Shown piece by piece: positions 9,556-17,685 of a stretch of DNA of 49,827 bases (the first letter of the stretch is position 1; every line of letters starts with the position of its first letter). Origin of the DNA: an uncultured Saprospiraceae bacterium (GTDB taxonomy: Bacteria; Bacteroidota; Bacteroidia; Chitinophagales; Saprospiraceae); the NCBI GenBank assembly GCA_937923465.1, contig CALDUB010000007.1, forward strand, positions 1 to 49,827, read 5' to 3'. Position numbers and translations under genes: made by a program. The notes under the pieces were generated by a model, which did no database searches, had not been told where the DNA came from, and saw nothing but the letters and a program-made list of their open reading frames with translations.

Positions 9556-9864
9556 ATTTAAACTTTAAAGCAATTATTTACTGCTCACCCATATTTTGGG
9601 TGGGCTTTTTTATTCGGCAATATTTACAATTTTGGTTAAGGCACTAGAAAAACAGTCAAAGTGATGTACACTTTGAAGAGTCGGGTACAAAGAAAATTTC
9701 TTCAGCTAAGAAGATTTTTCTTTATTGGTTTAAAGTAATTGAATTAGACGGTGAAAGTAAACTTGCCGAGAAACTTAAGAAAAAATTGGTTCCTCGAAGT
9801 ATGCCTTGTTTTTTTTATTGTATTTCGTTTTAAATTATTTATAGTAAATCTCTATGATTCAGTT
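9556..9864. other. susC upstream region with hairpin and a possible coding remnant
   Basis: A hairpin GCTCACCC/GGGTGGGC followed by TTTTTT on the plus strand lies at 9583-9608, in the susC leader. An 8-bp inverted repeat TCAAAGTG/CACTTTGA is at 9656-9676. No clear TAnnTTTG promoter was found. A plus-strand frame is open from 9648 to 9833 with protein-like composition (EESGTKKISSAKKIF, VIELDGESKLAEKLKKK) but no start. It may be the tail of a lost gene; this is weak. Confidence 0.3.
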
Positions 9865-10569
9865 TTACAAAGTCTTACTGTATTCTAAGACTCCGCTCAA
9901 ATGAATCCTCATAGCAGCTGCAGCCTTTTCAGGTTCTCCTTTGATAATGTGATGAAAAATCACTTTATGCTCTTCGAGTGCTTTGTAATATCTTCCATCT
10001 CTACAGATTTCCAATTGTTTGAATTCTTTAATAACATCTGGTATGATGATTAACATTAAGGATTTCAAAACAGAATTTTTACTCGCTTCCGCTATTTTCA
10101 AATGAAAGAGTAAATCCTCCTCTATTGCTTGGCTACCTGCTTCAACTTGATATTCATAAGCATCAAGTGCCATTTTAATATTCTTGATATCTTCCTCTGT
10201 TCTTCTTTCTGCTGCTAATTTTACAGACTCTGCCTCTAAAATTATTCTTGTTTCTACTAGTGCTTTAAAGTCACTATTCTCCATCTTCAAAACATCTGTA
10301 ATAAGTCCCTCTAATGCCGCAATCCCGATTCCCGCTACAATTGTTCCACTTTGAGGTAATGTTTTTAGAATTCCGTAGAACTCTAGTTTCTTAATAGCAT
10401 CTCGTACATTCGTTCTTCCTACTCCTAACTTCTCTGCTAATTTTCTTTCTGGAGGTAACCGATCTCCTGGATTTAATTGTCCGGAAGTAATCAATTCTCT
10501 TATTTGCCGGATGATTTTGTCAACTGGCGTTTCTATAGAAATCTCCTGAAAGTTTTTTAGTACATCCAT
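9865..10569 (-). CDS. FadR-subfamily GntR transcriptional regulator
   Basis: A 234-residue regulator. The N-terminal winged helix-turn-helix is of GntR type (PVDKIIRQIRELITSG, GDRLPPERKLAEKLGVGRTNVRDAIKKLEFYGIL). The C-terminal all-helical FCD ligand domain shows ALVETRIILEAESVKLAAER, LLFHLKIAEAS and HKVIFHHIIKG. Such regulators bind sugar acids or organic acids. Placed just upstream of susC, it probably senses an alginate breakdown product and controls the locus. The ATG at 10569 is preferred over an in-frame ATG at 10677, because a palindromic operator candidate at 10598-10626 would otherwise be inside the gene. Confidence 0.87.
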   Translation of the reverse strand: MDVLKNFQEISIETPVDKIIRQIRELITSGQLNPGDRLPPERKLAEKLGVGRTNVRDAIKKLEFYGILKTLPQSGTIVAGIGIAALEGLITDVLKMENSDFKALVETRIILEAESVKLAAERRTEEDIKNIKMALDAYEYQVEAGSQAIEEDLLFHLKIAEASKNSVLKSLMLIIIPDVIKEFKQLEICRDGRYYKALEEHKVIFHHIIKGEPEKAAAAMRIHLSGVLEYSKTL

Positions 10570-10597
10570 GCTTTGATAGTATTTAATTGTATCAAAA

Positions 10598-10626
10598 ATT
10601 GGTAATTGGTAATTGGTCAACCAATT
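10598..10626. promoter_or_regulatory. Candidate GntR operator
   Basis: Three tandem AATTGGT heptads (10598-10618) run into an inverted ACCAATT, giving the palindrome AATTGGT-CA-ACCAATT at 10611-10626. The core TGGT..ACCA resembles sites bound by FadR-type GntR proteins. It lies 29-57 bp before the regulator start, so autoregulation is likely. Confidence 0.55.
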
Positions 10627-12404
10627 TCTGATGAACAAAAGTATTTTAATTTTCGAACTCCACAAATTTTTTATCAATAAAAAATAAAATATTTTAAATA
10701 TGATTGATTTGAAAAAACAGAATAAATGACGGCTTAAACAGTACTTACTAGCATTTTTTGTTATTAAATGCCCTCTTTCCCAATTGCATTTCGAATATAA
10801 AGAGTTAAATAATGCATTTTAAAGTTTTAAAAAAATGCTTCGTAAGCAGGAATTAAAGTGCCCTCATCTAAAAGAGATCTAGTCAGTCTTTATCTAATGG
10901 AGCTATTTGAGTATATTATTCGCTTTTTTTTAAAGCTCATCTTTCGTATATTTTCAAGTAAAACGTTTCCTCTGTTTTTTATAACAGTTAAATTTCTAGA
11001 AAGAAAATTTGAATTTTAGACTCTAACTAATAAGTAAAACATCTATTCTTAACTTTTACTTATCACTTTTAAAGTAAAAGAACCAAAAACTAATTCAATA
11101 ACTTACTTAGTATACTTTCCAAGTAGCAAGTTTAAAATGTCTCGTTAAAAGAACTAGTGACTCAAAAGTAACAATTTCGTTAAATCGTTATTTACATTTT
11201 CTTCTTAGAAAACTATGTGTTCAGACAAACACTTAAATTATTGTAGTAATAGAAGTAAGACTGACTTATCAGTAATAAAAGAAGTACATTCACGATTAGA
11301 GTAACGAAATAACGAAATCGTTACTCAATCCATCTAATTTAGATAGCTACCACCTCTAACCATACAAACTTTATGACCTAAATCTATCCTTAAATAATGA
11401 ACACCTACTATTTCGTTAAAATGCTCGATGCAATTCTAGCTCTGTGTCTATTATCTCATTAAATAGTTAAGAAGTTTGACTGTCTACTAACTCAGACACT
11501 ACAAATTAAACAATCCTCTCTTCTTGACTTTTTAATTTCTGTTTTAAGAAGTTATACAGTAACGAAATCGTTATTTCGTTACTGTATAATCTTGATTTTT
11601 TGCATCATACCAAGATTCTAAAGTTGAAACCTGATAAGTTAAAAAATATTCGTTCTTTGACAAATCCTCCCGCGTTGCGGGACAAGCAATGATTGTGAAA
11701 GAACCAAAATATTCTTGGCTGTTTTCAAAAAAGAAAGAGGAAGCCACAACTATGATTATCAATACAAAAATCCAACAAATCAGTAACGATTTCGTTATTT
11801 CGTTATCAGAATATAAAATGCAATCGAGAATCTGATGCACAACAGAATAAAAAATGCTACTAGTTTTGAATTCAAAAAAGCAGTAACGATTTCGTTATTT
11901 CGTTAAATCGTCATTTTTGAACATCTATTTTTATCCTGTATCCGCAATCGATGTTCATTTTCAAGCTGTTTAGCTGTCACTCTAGAAAGTAATCCTTAGA
12001 GAGCTTAAAAAGGCTATTAAATCAATTTTAAACAAGATAAATAACAAACGAAATCTATTTCTTATCCAAAATAGTAGATATCTGTATCAAGTCAGTAACG
12101 ATTTCGTTATTTCGTTACTCTAAAGCAAATATAATTTTCAATTTGCTGCATCTCAATAATCGAAACAATGTAGAGCTAGAAAATAAAATAAGTCTAACAA
12201 TCAGTAACGATTTCGTTATTTCGTTACTGATTGTAATTTTTACTAGAAAATTCAATTTAAAAATTTGAATAATTTCAGATTAACTGAGAATTTCTAATTT
12301 GATTTTTTGAAGAAGACACTGATTGTGCTTCCTAACTAAAAGACAAACTAGGATTAGCTCAATTAGCAAATCAAAATTTTGACTGGTAAAAGAGGAAACA
12401 GAAA
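10627..12404. other. Non-coding AT-rich centromere region
   Basis: About 1.8 kb with no convincing gene. It carries seven of the eight 24-bp palindromes listed separately (the seventh begins at 12405), plus degenerate half copies near 11168-11200 and 11408-11420. It also holds one palindromic element of repeat family B at 11652-11704. The part from 10680 to 11160 holds nothing recognisable. Confidence 0.6.
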
Positions 12405-12428
12405 GTAACGAAATCGTTATTTCGTTAC
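11301..12428. repeat. Array of seven 24-bp palindromes (probable partition centromere)
   Basis: Copies start at 11301, 11559, 11783, 11883, 12095, 12204 and 12405. Two forms occur. One is GTAACGAAAT-CGTT-ATTTCGTTAC (11559, 12405). The other is GTAACGATTTCGTT-ATTTCGTTAC (11783 with last base T, 11883 with last base A, 12095, 12204; inverted at 11301). The copy at 11559 has arms extended to 17 bp (11552-11589), and the one at 12204 is extended by CAATCA/TGATTG. Start spacings after the second copy are 224, 100, 212, 109 and 201 bp, close to one or two times 105. They adjoin a parA and small DNA-binding gene pair, so they are probably its centromere sites. Confidence 0.78.
11652..11704. repeat. 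Palindromic repeat family B, copy 1
   Basis: A 53-bp element bounded by GTTCTTTGACAAATC and GATTGTGAAAGAAC, with an inner hairpin CCCGC-GTT-GCGGG. A near-identical copy in inverted orientation lies at 31103-31156. Shorter relatives are at 19505-19545 and 24252-24356. Confidence 0.7.
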
Positions 12429-12649
12429 TCTCTGTTTTTAAAATCTCTGAAAGACCGCTGTAATAGTTCTACCATGGTGATGTCCATCTCCATAGCATAT
12501 CCTTTGAATTCCTTTTTAAAATCTGCTGGAACTTTAAAATTAAGAGGTCTCATTTCAAAATCTGTCGTCTTCGTCAGATTATTACTCGTGACCTGTGGTG
12601 GTGGTGGTGCTCCTTTCCTATTACGTTTTGGTTTACTAATCTTTGCCAT
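12425..12649 (-). CDS. Small centromere-binding partition protein (ribbon-helix-helix-like)
   Basis: A 74-residue protein with a basic, flexible N-terminus (KISKPKRNRKGAPPPP). The C-terminal half has the pattern of a ribbon-helix-helix fold: strand RPLNFKVP, helix ADFKKEFKGYAMEMD, helix MVELLQRSFRDF. It follows parA with an 11-bp gap, as ParG-type proteins follow ParF-type ATPases in type Ib partition systems. It would bind the adjacent palindromes, stimulate ParA and repress the operon. The last palindrome overlaps its 3' end (12405-12428). Family membership is inferred from size, pattern and context. Confidence 0.75.
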   Translation of the reverse strand: MAKISKPKRNRKGAPPPPQVTSNNLTKTTDFEMRPLNFKVPADFKKEFKGYAMEMDITMVELLQRSFRDFKNRE

Positions 12650-12660
12650 TAGTTAAGTTT

Positions 12661-13302
12661 TTATGATTTTATAGTTTCAATTCTATCGACAATCGCTTGA
12701 ATTAAAACGTCTGATTTTTGATTTACGGATTTAAAAGAAGTCTCTGTCGCTGCTTTTCCTTCATCTTGTGCCCGACGAATAGCCGTTTTTTCTAAAAGTA
12801 TTCCTGTTAAGACATGATACCCCGTAGAAGCTATATACTCTTTTGCCTCTTCTAGCTCTACGCTACTATTACCTATTCGAGAAAGAGCAATATTAATTTT
12901 ATTGATTGGTATTTTATTCTTGCGAAGCTCGTGAGCCAGTTTAATCGTAGGCTCTAAGTCATCTAATGAAACTCCTGTAGGCAAAATCAATATGTCTGCC
13001 GCTTGGGCTATTTCTAAGGTACGACGAGTAGAGTGAGGAGCTCCGTCAAATACCAATAAATCGTAGCTATCTTGTTTCTTTAGTGCATCTTTCACATTAA
13101 GAAACTGTTCGACAGCCAGAGCCGGCGCAATTTCGTTTTGCATTCGTCTACTATTCCATGCTGTGGATGTTCCTTGAGATAAATCCATATCTATAATTTT
13201 TACATCCCACTCCCCAGCAGCATACTCACAAGCAATCATTCTCGCAAGGGTTGATTTTCCTACACCTCCTTTTTGAGAAACTACTCCTACTATTAAAGTC
13301 AT
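12661..13302 (-). CDS. parA: ParA/ParF-type partition ATPase
   Basis: A 213-residue Walker-type ATPase that positions plasmid or chromid copies before division. The deviant Walker A motif QKGGVGKST is at residues 11-19, followed by IIDMDLSQG and by the Walker B-like LLVFDGAPH. It lacks the N-terminal DNA-binding extension of type Ia ParA, so it belongs with the short type Ib group. The ATG at 13302 is chosen over a TTG at 13320. It forms an operon with the small ribbon-helix-helix-like gene. A palindrome at 13397-13420, 95 bp upstream, is a likely operator or centromere site. Confidence 0.9.
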   Translation of the reverse strand: MTLIVGVVSQKGGVGKSTLARMIACEYAAGEWDVKIIDMDLSQGTSTAWNSRRMQNEIAPALAVEQFLNVKDALKKQDSYDLLVFDGAPHSTRRTLEIAQAADILILPTGVSLDDLEPTIKLAHELRKNKIPINKINIALSRIGNSSVELEEAKEYIASTGYHVLTGILLEKTAIRRAQDEGKAATETSFKSVNQKSDVLIQAIVDRIETIKS

Positions 13303-13396
13303 AAATTTCTTTTTATTCAAGACGGTACTCCAGAGTGATACCTTCTCAAGTATGTTACGTTTAAAATAATTTTGGGCAAATATATAAAATGTATAA

Positions 13397-13420
13397 ATAA
13401 CGAAATCGTTATTTCGTTAT
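13397..13420. promoter_or_regulatory. Palindrome upstream of parA
   Basis: ATAACGAAAT-CGTT-ATTTCGTTAT, the eighth copy of the centromere palindrome with both end bases changed. It is the only copy on the promoter side of the par operon, so it is suited to repression of parA by its partner as well as to partition. Confidence 0.65.
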
Positions 13421-13726
13421 TTATTTATAATTTTTCTAATTCTTCATACTTGTTTGGGTGAACAAGCGAAGTATTTATTAAAATGAAATGAAGCAAAGTT
13501 TTTTGTAGAATAACAGAATTAATATCTCAAGAATAAACTTGTTTAGTAAAAAAAATAGACTTAGAATTTATTTATCTCGCGTTATCTACAAGTGCGTAAC
13601 ACTATTTATTTGGGTAAAAGATATGCCATATTTACTTTTCGCAATTGCAAATAATCAGCACTTTATGTTCTTCAACAAATACAAATATATGGCATATCTA
13701 AACTCCAAAATAAATTTGTCCGACCG

Positions 13727-13894
13727 CTAAGAAGCTATTTGAATTTAACTAAATTTTTATGTGAGGACAATTTTCCGCCTATTTTCACTTTTAAAATCCT
13801 TAAAGACCGTAGGGTATTGGCGGTTTTCAAAGCCAAAACATACGAAAAATATTCTCTCACATAGAAAAATATTTAAATTCAAACAGCTTCTTAG
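13727..13894. mobile_element. MITE-like element, family A (most complete copy)
   Basis: A 168-bp element with 39-bp imperfect terminal inverted repeats (13727-13765 and 13856-13894, 34 of 39 matching) that begin CTAAGAAGCT. It contains no coding region. Related ends occur at 18899-19482 and 22814-22872. No clear target duplication is seen. The flanks themselves read ATTTGTC on the left and GACAAAT on the right, suggesting insertion into a palindrome. Confidence 0.65.
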
Positions 13895-13923
13895 ACAAAT
13901 AAAATATCAAACTACTTTCTTAA

Positions 13924-14529
13924 TGTGTACTTAATGTGGGTTGCTCGAAGGAAACATTAATTCTTAATCTCGCATTGAAACCTGAATATGCCTTTTTACC
14001 TAAAAGAAAAATTATTAAAAAACCTTCTTTTAATGTTTAAGGTTTTTTAATAGTTAAATCTCTTTTATTTTTAGAGTCTCATAATTGACTGATAAACAAT
14101 GAGTTACAACTTTTAGCGTGTACTTAATGTGGGTTACTTGTGTACTTTTTGTGGGTGTGACGTGTACCTTTATTTGCTTTATGTGTCCCTAATGTGTGTT
14201 GAACGTGTACTCAATGTGGGATTAATGTGTCCCTAATGTGTTTTAATTGTGTACTTAATGTGGGTTTTTAATGTGTACCTTTTGTGGGTTAATTAACCTT
14301 AATGTGTACGTAATGTGGGTTAATATATAGATATTGCTATAATCCAACCGTAAATTATAGCATATGTTGATAATCAAAGAGATTTACGCGGAATTATCTT
14401 TGATTTTTGCCCCTTAATCTGAATAAGAATATTTCTTCCCTTTCAAATTGGTTTTCATGTGTAATAAAAAACTTTATATGTGTACTTAATGTGGGTTATA
14501 ATTATCTTGATGTGTACCTCTTGTGGGCA
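13924..14529 (+). repeat. Iteron array of the replication origin
   Basis: Twelve direct repeats with consensus TGTGTACTTAATGTGGGTT begin at 13924, 14117, 14139, 14161, 14182, 14204, 14226, 14248, 14272, 14303, 14479 and 14511. Most of those from 14117 to 14248 are 22 bp apart, about two helical turns, so the initiator would bind one face of the DNA. Variants are CCC for TAC-type cores (14182, 14226) and CTTTTTGTGGG or CCTCTTGTGGG types. The copies at 14161 and 14182 are the most diverged. All face the rep gene that starts 95 bp after the last copy. Confidence 0.88.
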
Positions 14530-14623
14530 AAGAGACACATTATTCCCTGATTCATTAGATTTTGAAAAAAATTAGTTCTAATTTTCGGGAATATTAAAGT
14601 CTATTTGTCAAAAGAAAAAATCT

Positions 14624-15967
14624 ATGCAGCCTGAGAACACTAGGAAAGTTGCAGCCATTGCAAACAAGTTTATTCAACACGCTCGATACCGATTAAGTCC
14701 ACGAGAACAAAAGCTCATCATTTATATGTCGTCCTTTATCAAACCAGAAGACTCTGACTTTGATACTTACTTGGTACCCGTTTCTGACTTAGAGAGTGTT
14801 TTTAGAGATGATGATGATAAAAAGCATGGTTCTTTTTATGAAAGATTGGATGATTTATTGGATAGCATCACGGATAAGAAAATAAGTTTCCCGACTGAGT
14901 TTGAGCTAGAGGGTAGACGCATGCGAGGGCATATAAATTGGGTTTCGGGAGCCGTTCCGCGCAAAGACAAGAGGGGAGTGCTCTGTGTAGAATTTGGTTT
15001 TTCGCCTCAGATGAAGCCATTTATGTTGGGTTTACGCGAGAAATTTACGAAAATTGAATTGCTGGAAGTCGCTCAAATGACCAGCGGTTTTTCTATTCGT
15101 ATCTTTCAAATCTGCAAGTCCTATTATTACGAACATGCAAAGTATGGGCGTAATGTGTACAAAACGGGGGTTGACAGTTTAAAAGAGATTTTAGGAATTG
15201 ATGATAAATACCCAGATTTCAGAAATTTCAGACGAAAAGTGCTCAATGTTGCTCAAGATGAGATAAATAGTAAGACGGGATTAAACATAGAGTATGATTT
15301 TATTAGACACGGGCGGCGAATAGGGGAGATTCATATTAAAATAACAGAAAAAGAAAGCAGAAAGGAACAAGAACCCACAAAAGGTACACCTCAAGTAAAA
15401 GCGAACGTACCTGAGAATAGAGAAGAATTGCGAGAAGCACAAATGCGTGCTATTGAAAAGTTAGTTGCTTATGGATTACACGAAAGCATAGCGATAGGGG
15501 AGGTACTGCCGATTATTACTGGTAGTGAGTTGATTGGCTATGAAGATTATTTTGCGGATAAGATGTTGGCATTTTTCTCGACCAAGACAAATCGGAAAAG
15601 TAAAGACGGAAGAGCCAAGGCTCTGGTTGGTTGGCTAAGAAATGGACGTTTCACGGAAGCTAATCTTTTTGCGCGTTTGACGGAAGAAGTAATTGCGCAA
15701 AAGAAAAATCTTGGTAATACAGAACATGGTAATCGTCAACTCGCTAAGACGATGAACTATCAAAAATTTAGAGAACTATTTAAGAAAAATGTGCCGCAGT
15801 TTGAATTAGAAAACTTTAAGAAAGAATTTTCTGATGCATATTCAAAAATCACGATAGAACAACAAAATCAACTTACTAATCTAAAAGACACTGTTAATTA
15901 TAAAAAGATGTTAACTTATAGCATTGAATTGGAGTGTGAAAGATGGTACAATGCCAATAAAGAATAA
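14624..15967 (+). CDS. rep: Rep_3-family replication initiator
   Basis: A 447-residue initiator of the plasmid Rep_3/RepE superfamily, which binds iterons and opens the origin. The family signature is in the N-terminus (KVAAIANKFIQHARYRLSPREQ, LIIYMSSFIKPED). The winged-helix repeat region follows (MTSGFSIRIFQICKSYYYEHAKYG, FRNFRRKVLNVAQDEINSKTGL). The C-terminal 190 residues (from about KEQEPTKGTP) are rich in Lys and Glu and are not recognised; they make the protein longer than a basic Rep_3 core. It lies directly behind the iteron array on the plus strand and diverges from the par operon. Confidence 0.9.
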   Translation: MQPENTRKVAAIANKFIQHARYRLSPREQKLIIYMSSFIKPEDSDFDTYLVPVSDLESVFRDDDDKKHGSFYERLDDLLDSITDKKISFPTEFELEGRRMRGHINWVSGAVPRKDKRGVLCVEFGFSPQMKPFMLGLREKFTKIELLEVAQMTSGFSIRIFQICKSYYYEHAKYGRNVYKTGVDSLKEILGIDDKYPDFRNFRRKVLNVAQDEINSKTGLNIEYDFIRHGRRIGEIHIKITEKESRKEQEPTKGTPQVKANVPENREELREAQMRAIEKLVAYGLHESIAIGEVLPIITGSELIGYEDYFADKMLAFFSTKTNRKSKDGRAKALVGWLRNGRFTEANLFARLTEEVIAQKKNLGNTEHGNRQLAKTMNYQKFRELFKKNVPQFELENFKKEFSDAYSKITIEQQNQLTNLKDTVNYKKMLTYSIELECERWYNANKE

Positions 15968-16013
15968 TATTCTCTATATCGTTCCTAAATAAATCCATAA
16001 ACCAAATTGCCTT

Positions 16014-17681
16014 ATGACATTTCCCAAAAAATCAAATACTGTATATACATTTTTATTATTATTGATAATTTCAATTTCAACAGGTTGCACCTTTTACAAA
16101 ACGATAGAGGTCGAAAATACAAAGCAGCAAATAAAGTATCAATATGATATAGGTAAACAATTTATCATACATGATAGTAACGAGCAGATAGATTATCTTC
16201 TTAATGAAGTTAGTATTGAAAGTGATTATTTAAGCGGAACTCTTGCGCTCACTACAGGGAAAAAACACTCACCTCATAAAAAATCATTTACTAAAAAATC
16301 GGTTGATGTACAAGAGCCTCTATCTGTAATACATTTATATACTTCTATTGCTAGATTTGATGAGGGGGAGACTTCTAGAGATAGATTTCAGCCAGGACCA
16401 TTTATCTTGCCTTTTAACTCAATTAGAACAATTGAAATTCACGAAAAAGATAAGTCAGCAAGTTCCTTCGGTACGACGGCTATCACAGTGGGTACAGTAG
16501 TAGTCTCCATAGGAACTTATTTGGCAATAGCCTGTAACTGCCCACAAGTTGTGTCGTATAGTGGCGACAGTATACAATATCATGGTTCATTATTTCCAGG
16601 TTCTGTTTTAAAATCTTTGGAAAGAGACGACTATGTTATTTTACATGACCCATTGTTATCAGAAGAAGGAAAAATAAAACTTCGCATCTCTAACGAGGAC
16701 CCAGAGCACCAATACATTGACCAGTTAAAAGCATTAGAAGTAGAGCATGATGGCTACGCTAATTTAGGTATGAATAATCATGGTGAACTTGTTGCGTATA
16801 ACAAATCCAAAGTTCCTTTTGAAGCTATTAATGGACAGTCTAAAGACATTAGTAATCTACTGAAAAATCAAGATGAGCAAAATTATGCTTTTGATAATTT
16901 TAATGCTTTTGAAGAATTAAATGAAGTACAACTCAAATTTGAAAAATCAGATTTTTTGGAGAATCCAACATTAATACTAAACGCGCAACAGACAGAATGG
17001 CTAGATACAGTTGCTAATGTCATATTTTACCAAGCGGGTAAATATCAGAATAAGTGGGTAGAAAATAAGGATAATTCTTCACCAGATAAATGGAAAAAAA
17101 ATAACCAAAAGCGTGGACTATCTCTTAATGTTTATTTGAAAATTAATGACGCCTGGGAATATGTAGGAACGCACCACGATGTAGGAACAAATATCAAAAG
17201 AGACTTATTGATGGAACTTAACTTAAAAGAAGTCAAGTCTCAATATGTCGAAATCAAATTAGAAAGTGCATTTAAACTTTGGGAGATTGATTATGTCGGA
17301 TTGACGAATGAATGGAAAACCAATCTGAATATTAAACCTCTAAAACTAACACTAGCAGAGACACACAAAGGCGATAATGCGCTAGAAGAAATAAGTACTG
17401 CAGATGATAGTTATCTAGTCCAAAAAGAAATTGGAAATTATATAGAGTTACATTTTGAAGCTCCTGCTCAAAATGCCTTTTCTTCTATTGTATTAAATGG
17501 GGTAGGCTACTATCATAAGATTTTTGAGAATGAGCATAAAATGAATCTTACCTTTTTTGTGAAACTCAAGAAAAAATTAGGCTTACAAGATGTGTCGCGG
17601 GCTTTATATCAGTATCAATTAATACAGCCAACTAGTCCTAAAAACGAAAACTCAACAATAGTCTCACACCGCTCAAATTAA
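16014..17681 (+). CDS. Lipoprotein with CNCP motif, partner of a radical SAM enzyme
   Basis: A 555-residue lipoprotein: signal peptide with lipobox STGC (Cys25). A polar N-terminal third ends in a short hydrophobic segment (TTAITVGTVVVSIGTYLAIAC), then ACNCPQVVSYSG (Cys174, Cys176) and SLFPGSVLKSLERDDYVILHDPL. The rest is a beta-rich region (LKINDAWEYVGTHHDVG, LKLWEIDYVGL-like pattern) without catalytic residues that could be named. From memory, similar proteins with a CNCP-plus-LERDDY pattern occur in other Bacteroidota. Its function is not known. It ends 4 bp before a radical SAM gene, which argues for one transcript and a shared job. It is probably anchored in an envelope membrane. Confidence 0.72.
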   Translation: MTFPKKSNTVYTFLLLLIISISTGCTFYKTIEVENTKQQIKYQYDIGKQFIIHDSNEQIDYLLNEVSIESDYLSGTLALTTGKKHSPHKKSFTKKSVDVQEPLSVIHLYTSIARFDEGETSRDRFQPGPFILPFNSIRTIEIHEKDKSASSFGTTAITVGTVVVSIGTYLAIACNCPQVVSYSGDSIQYHGSLFPGSVLKSLERDDYVILHDPLLSEEGKIKLRISNEDPEHQYIDQLKALEVEHDGYANLGMNNHGELVAYNKSKVPFEAINGQSKDISNLLKNQDEQNYAFDNFNAFEELNEVQLKFEKSDFLENPTLILNAQQTEWLDTVANVIFYQAGKYQNKWVENKDNSSPDKWKKNNQKRGLSLNVYLKINDAWEYVGTHHDVGTNIKRDLLMELNLKEVKSQYVEIKLESAFKLWEIDYVGLTNEWKTNLNIKPLKLTLAETHKGDNALEEISTADDSYLVQKEIGNYIELHFEAPAQNAFSSIVLNGVGYYHKIFENEHKMNLTFFVKLKKKLGLQDVSRALYQYQLIQPTSPKNENSTIVSHRSN

Positions 17682-17685
17682 CCGA

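Larger units (their letters stand above)
13303..14623. other. Replication origin region (non-coding)
   Basis: This 1.3-kb gap between parA and rep holds the parA-side palindrome, a 13-bp inverted repeat AGATATGCCATAT/ATATGGCATATCT (13619-13631 and 13687-13699), a complete family A repeat and twelve iterons. It also has two small inverted repeats between iterons 10 and 11: GCTATAAT/ATTATAGC at 14336-14361 and AATCAAAGA/TCTTTGATT at 14372-14405. No DnaA box with a full consensus was found by eye. Confidence 0.6.

Noticed and set aside
11571-11840. 89-codon minus-strand frame in the centromere region
   Set aside because: It starts and ends in the palindromes, crosses a family B hairpin and has no family-like pattern, so it is chance.
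11301-12428. Possible CRISPR array
   Set aside because: The repeats are palindromes with spacers of unequal length (about 76-235 bp), no cas genes are near, and a partition operon adjoins.
13619-13699. Possible dif/XerCD site at the inverted AGATATGCCATAT repeats
   Set aside because: The arms are 55 bp apart, and the 28-bp dif layout with a 6-bp centre is not met.
13539-13730. 63-codon plus-strand frame in the origin region
   Set aside because: It is built over the 13-bp inverted repeats and runs into the family A element, with no ribosome-binding context or conserved pattern.
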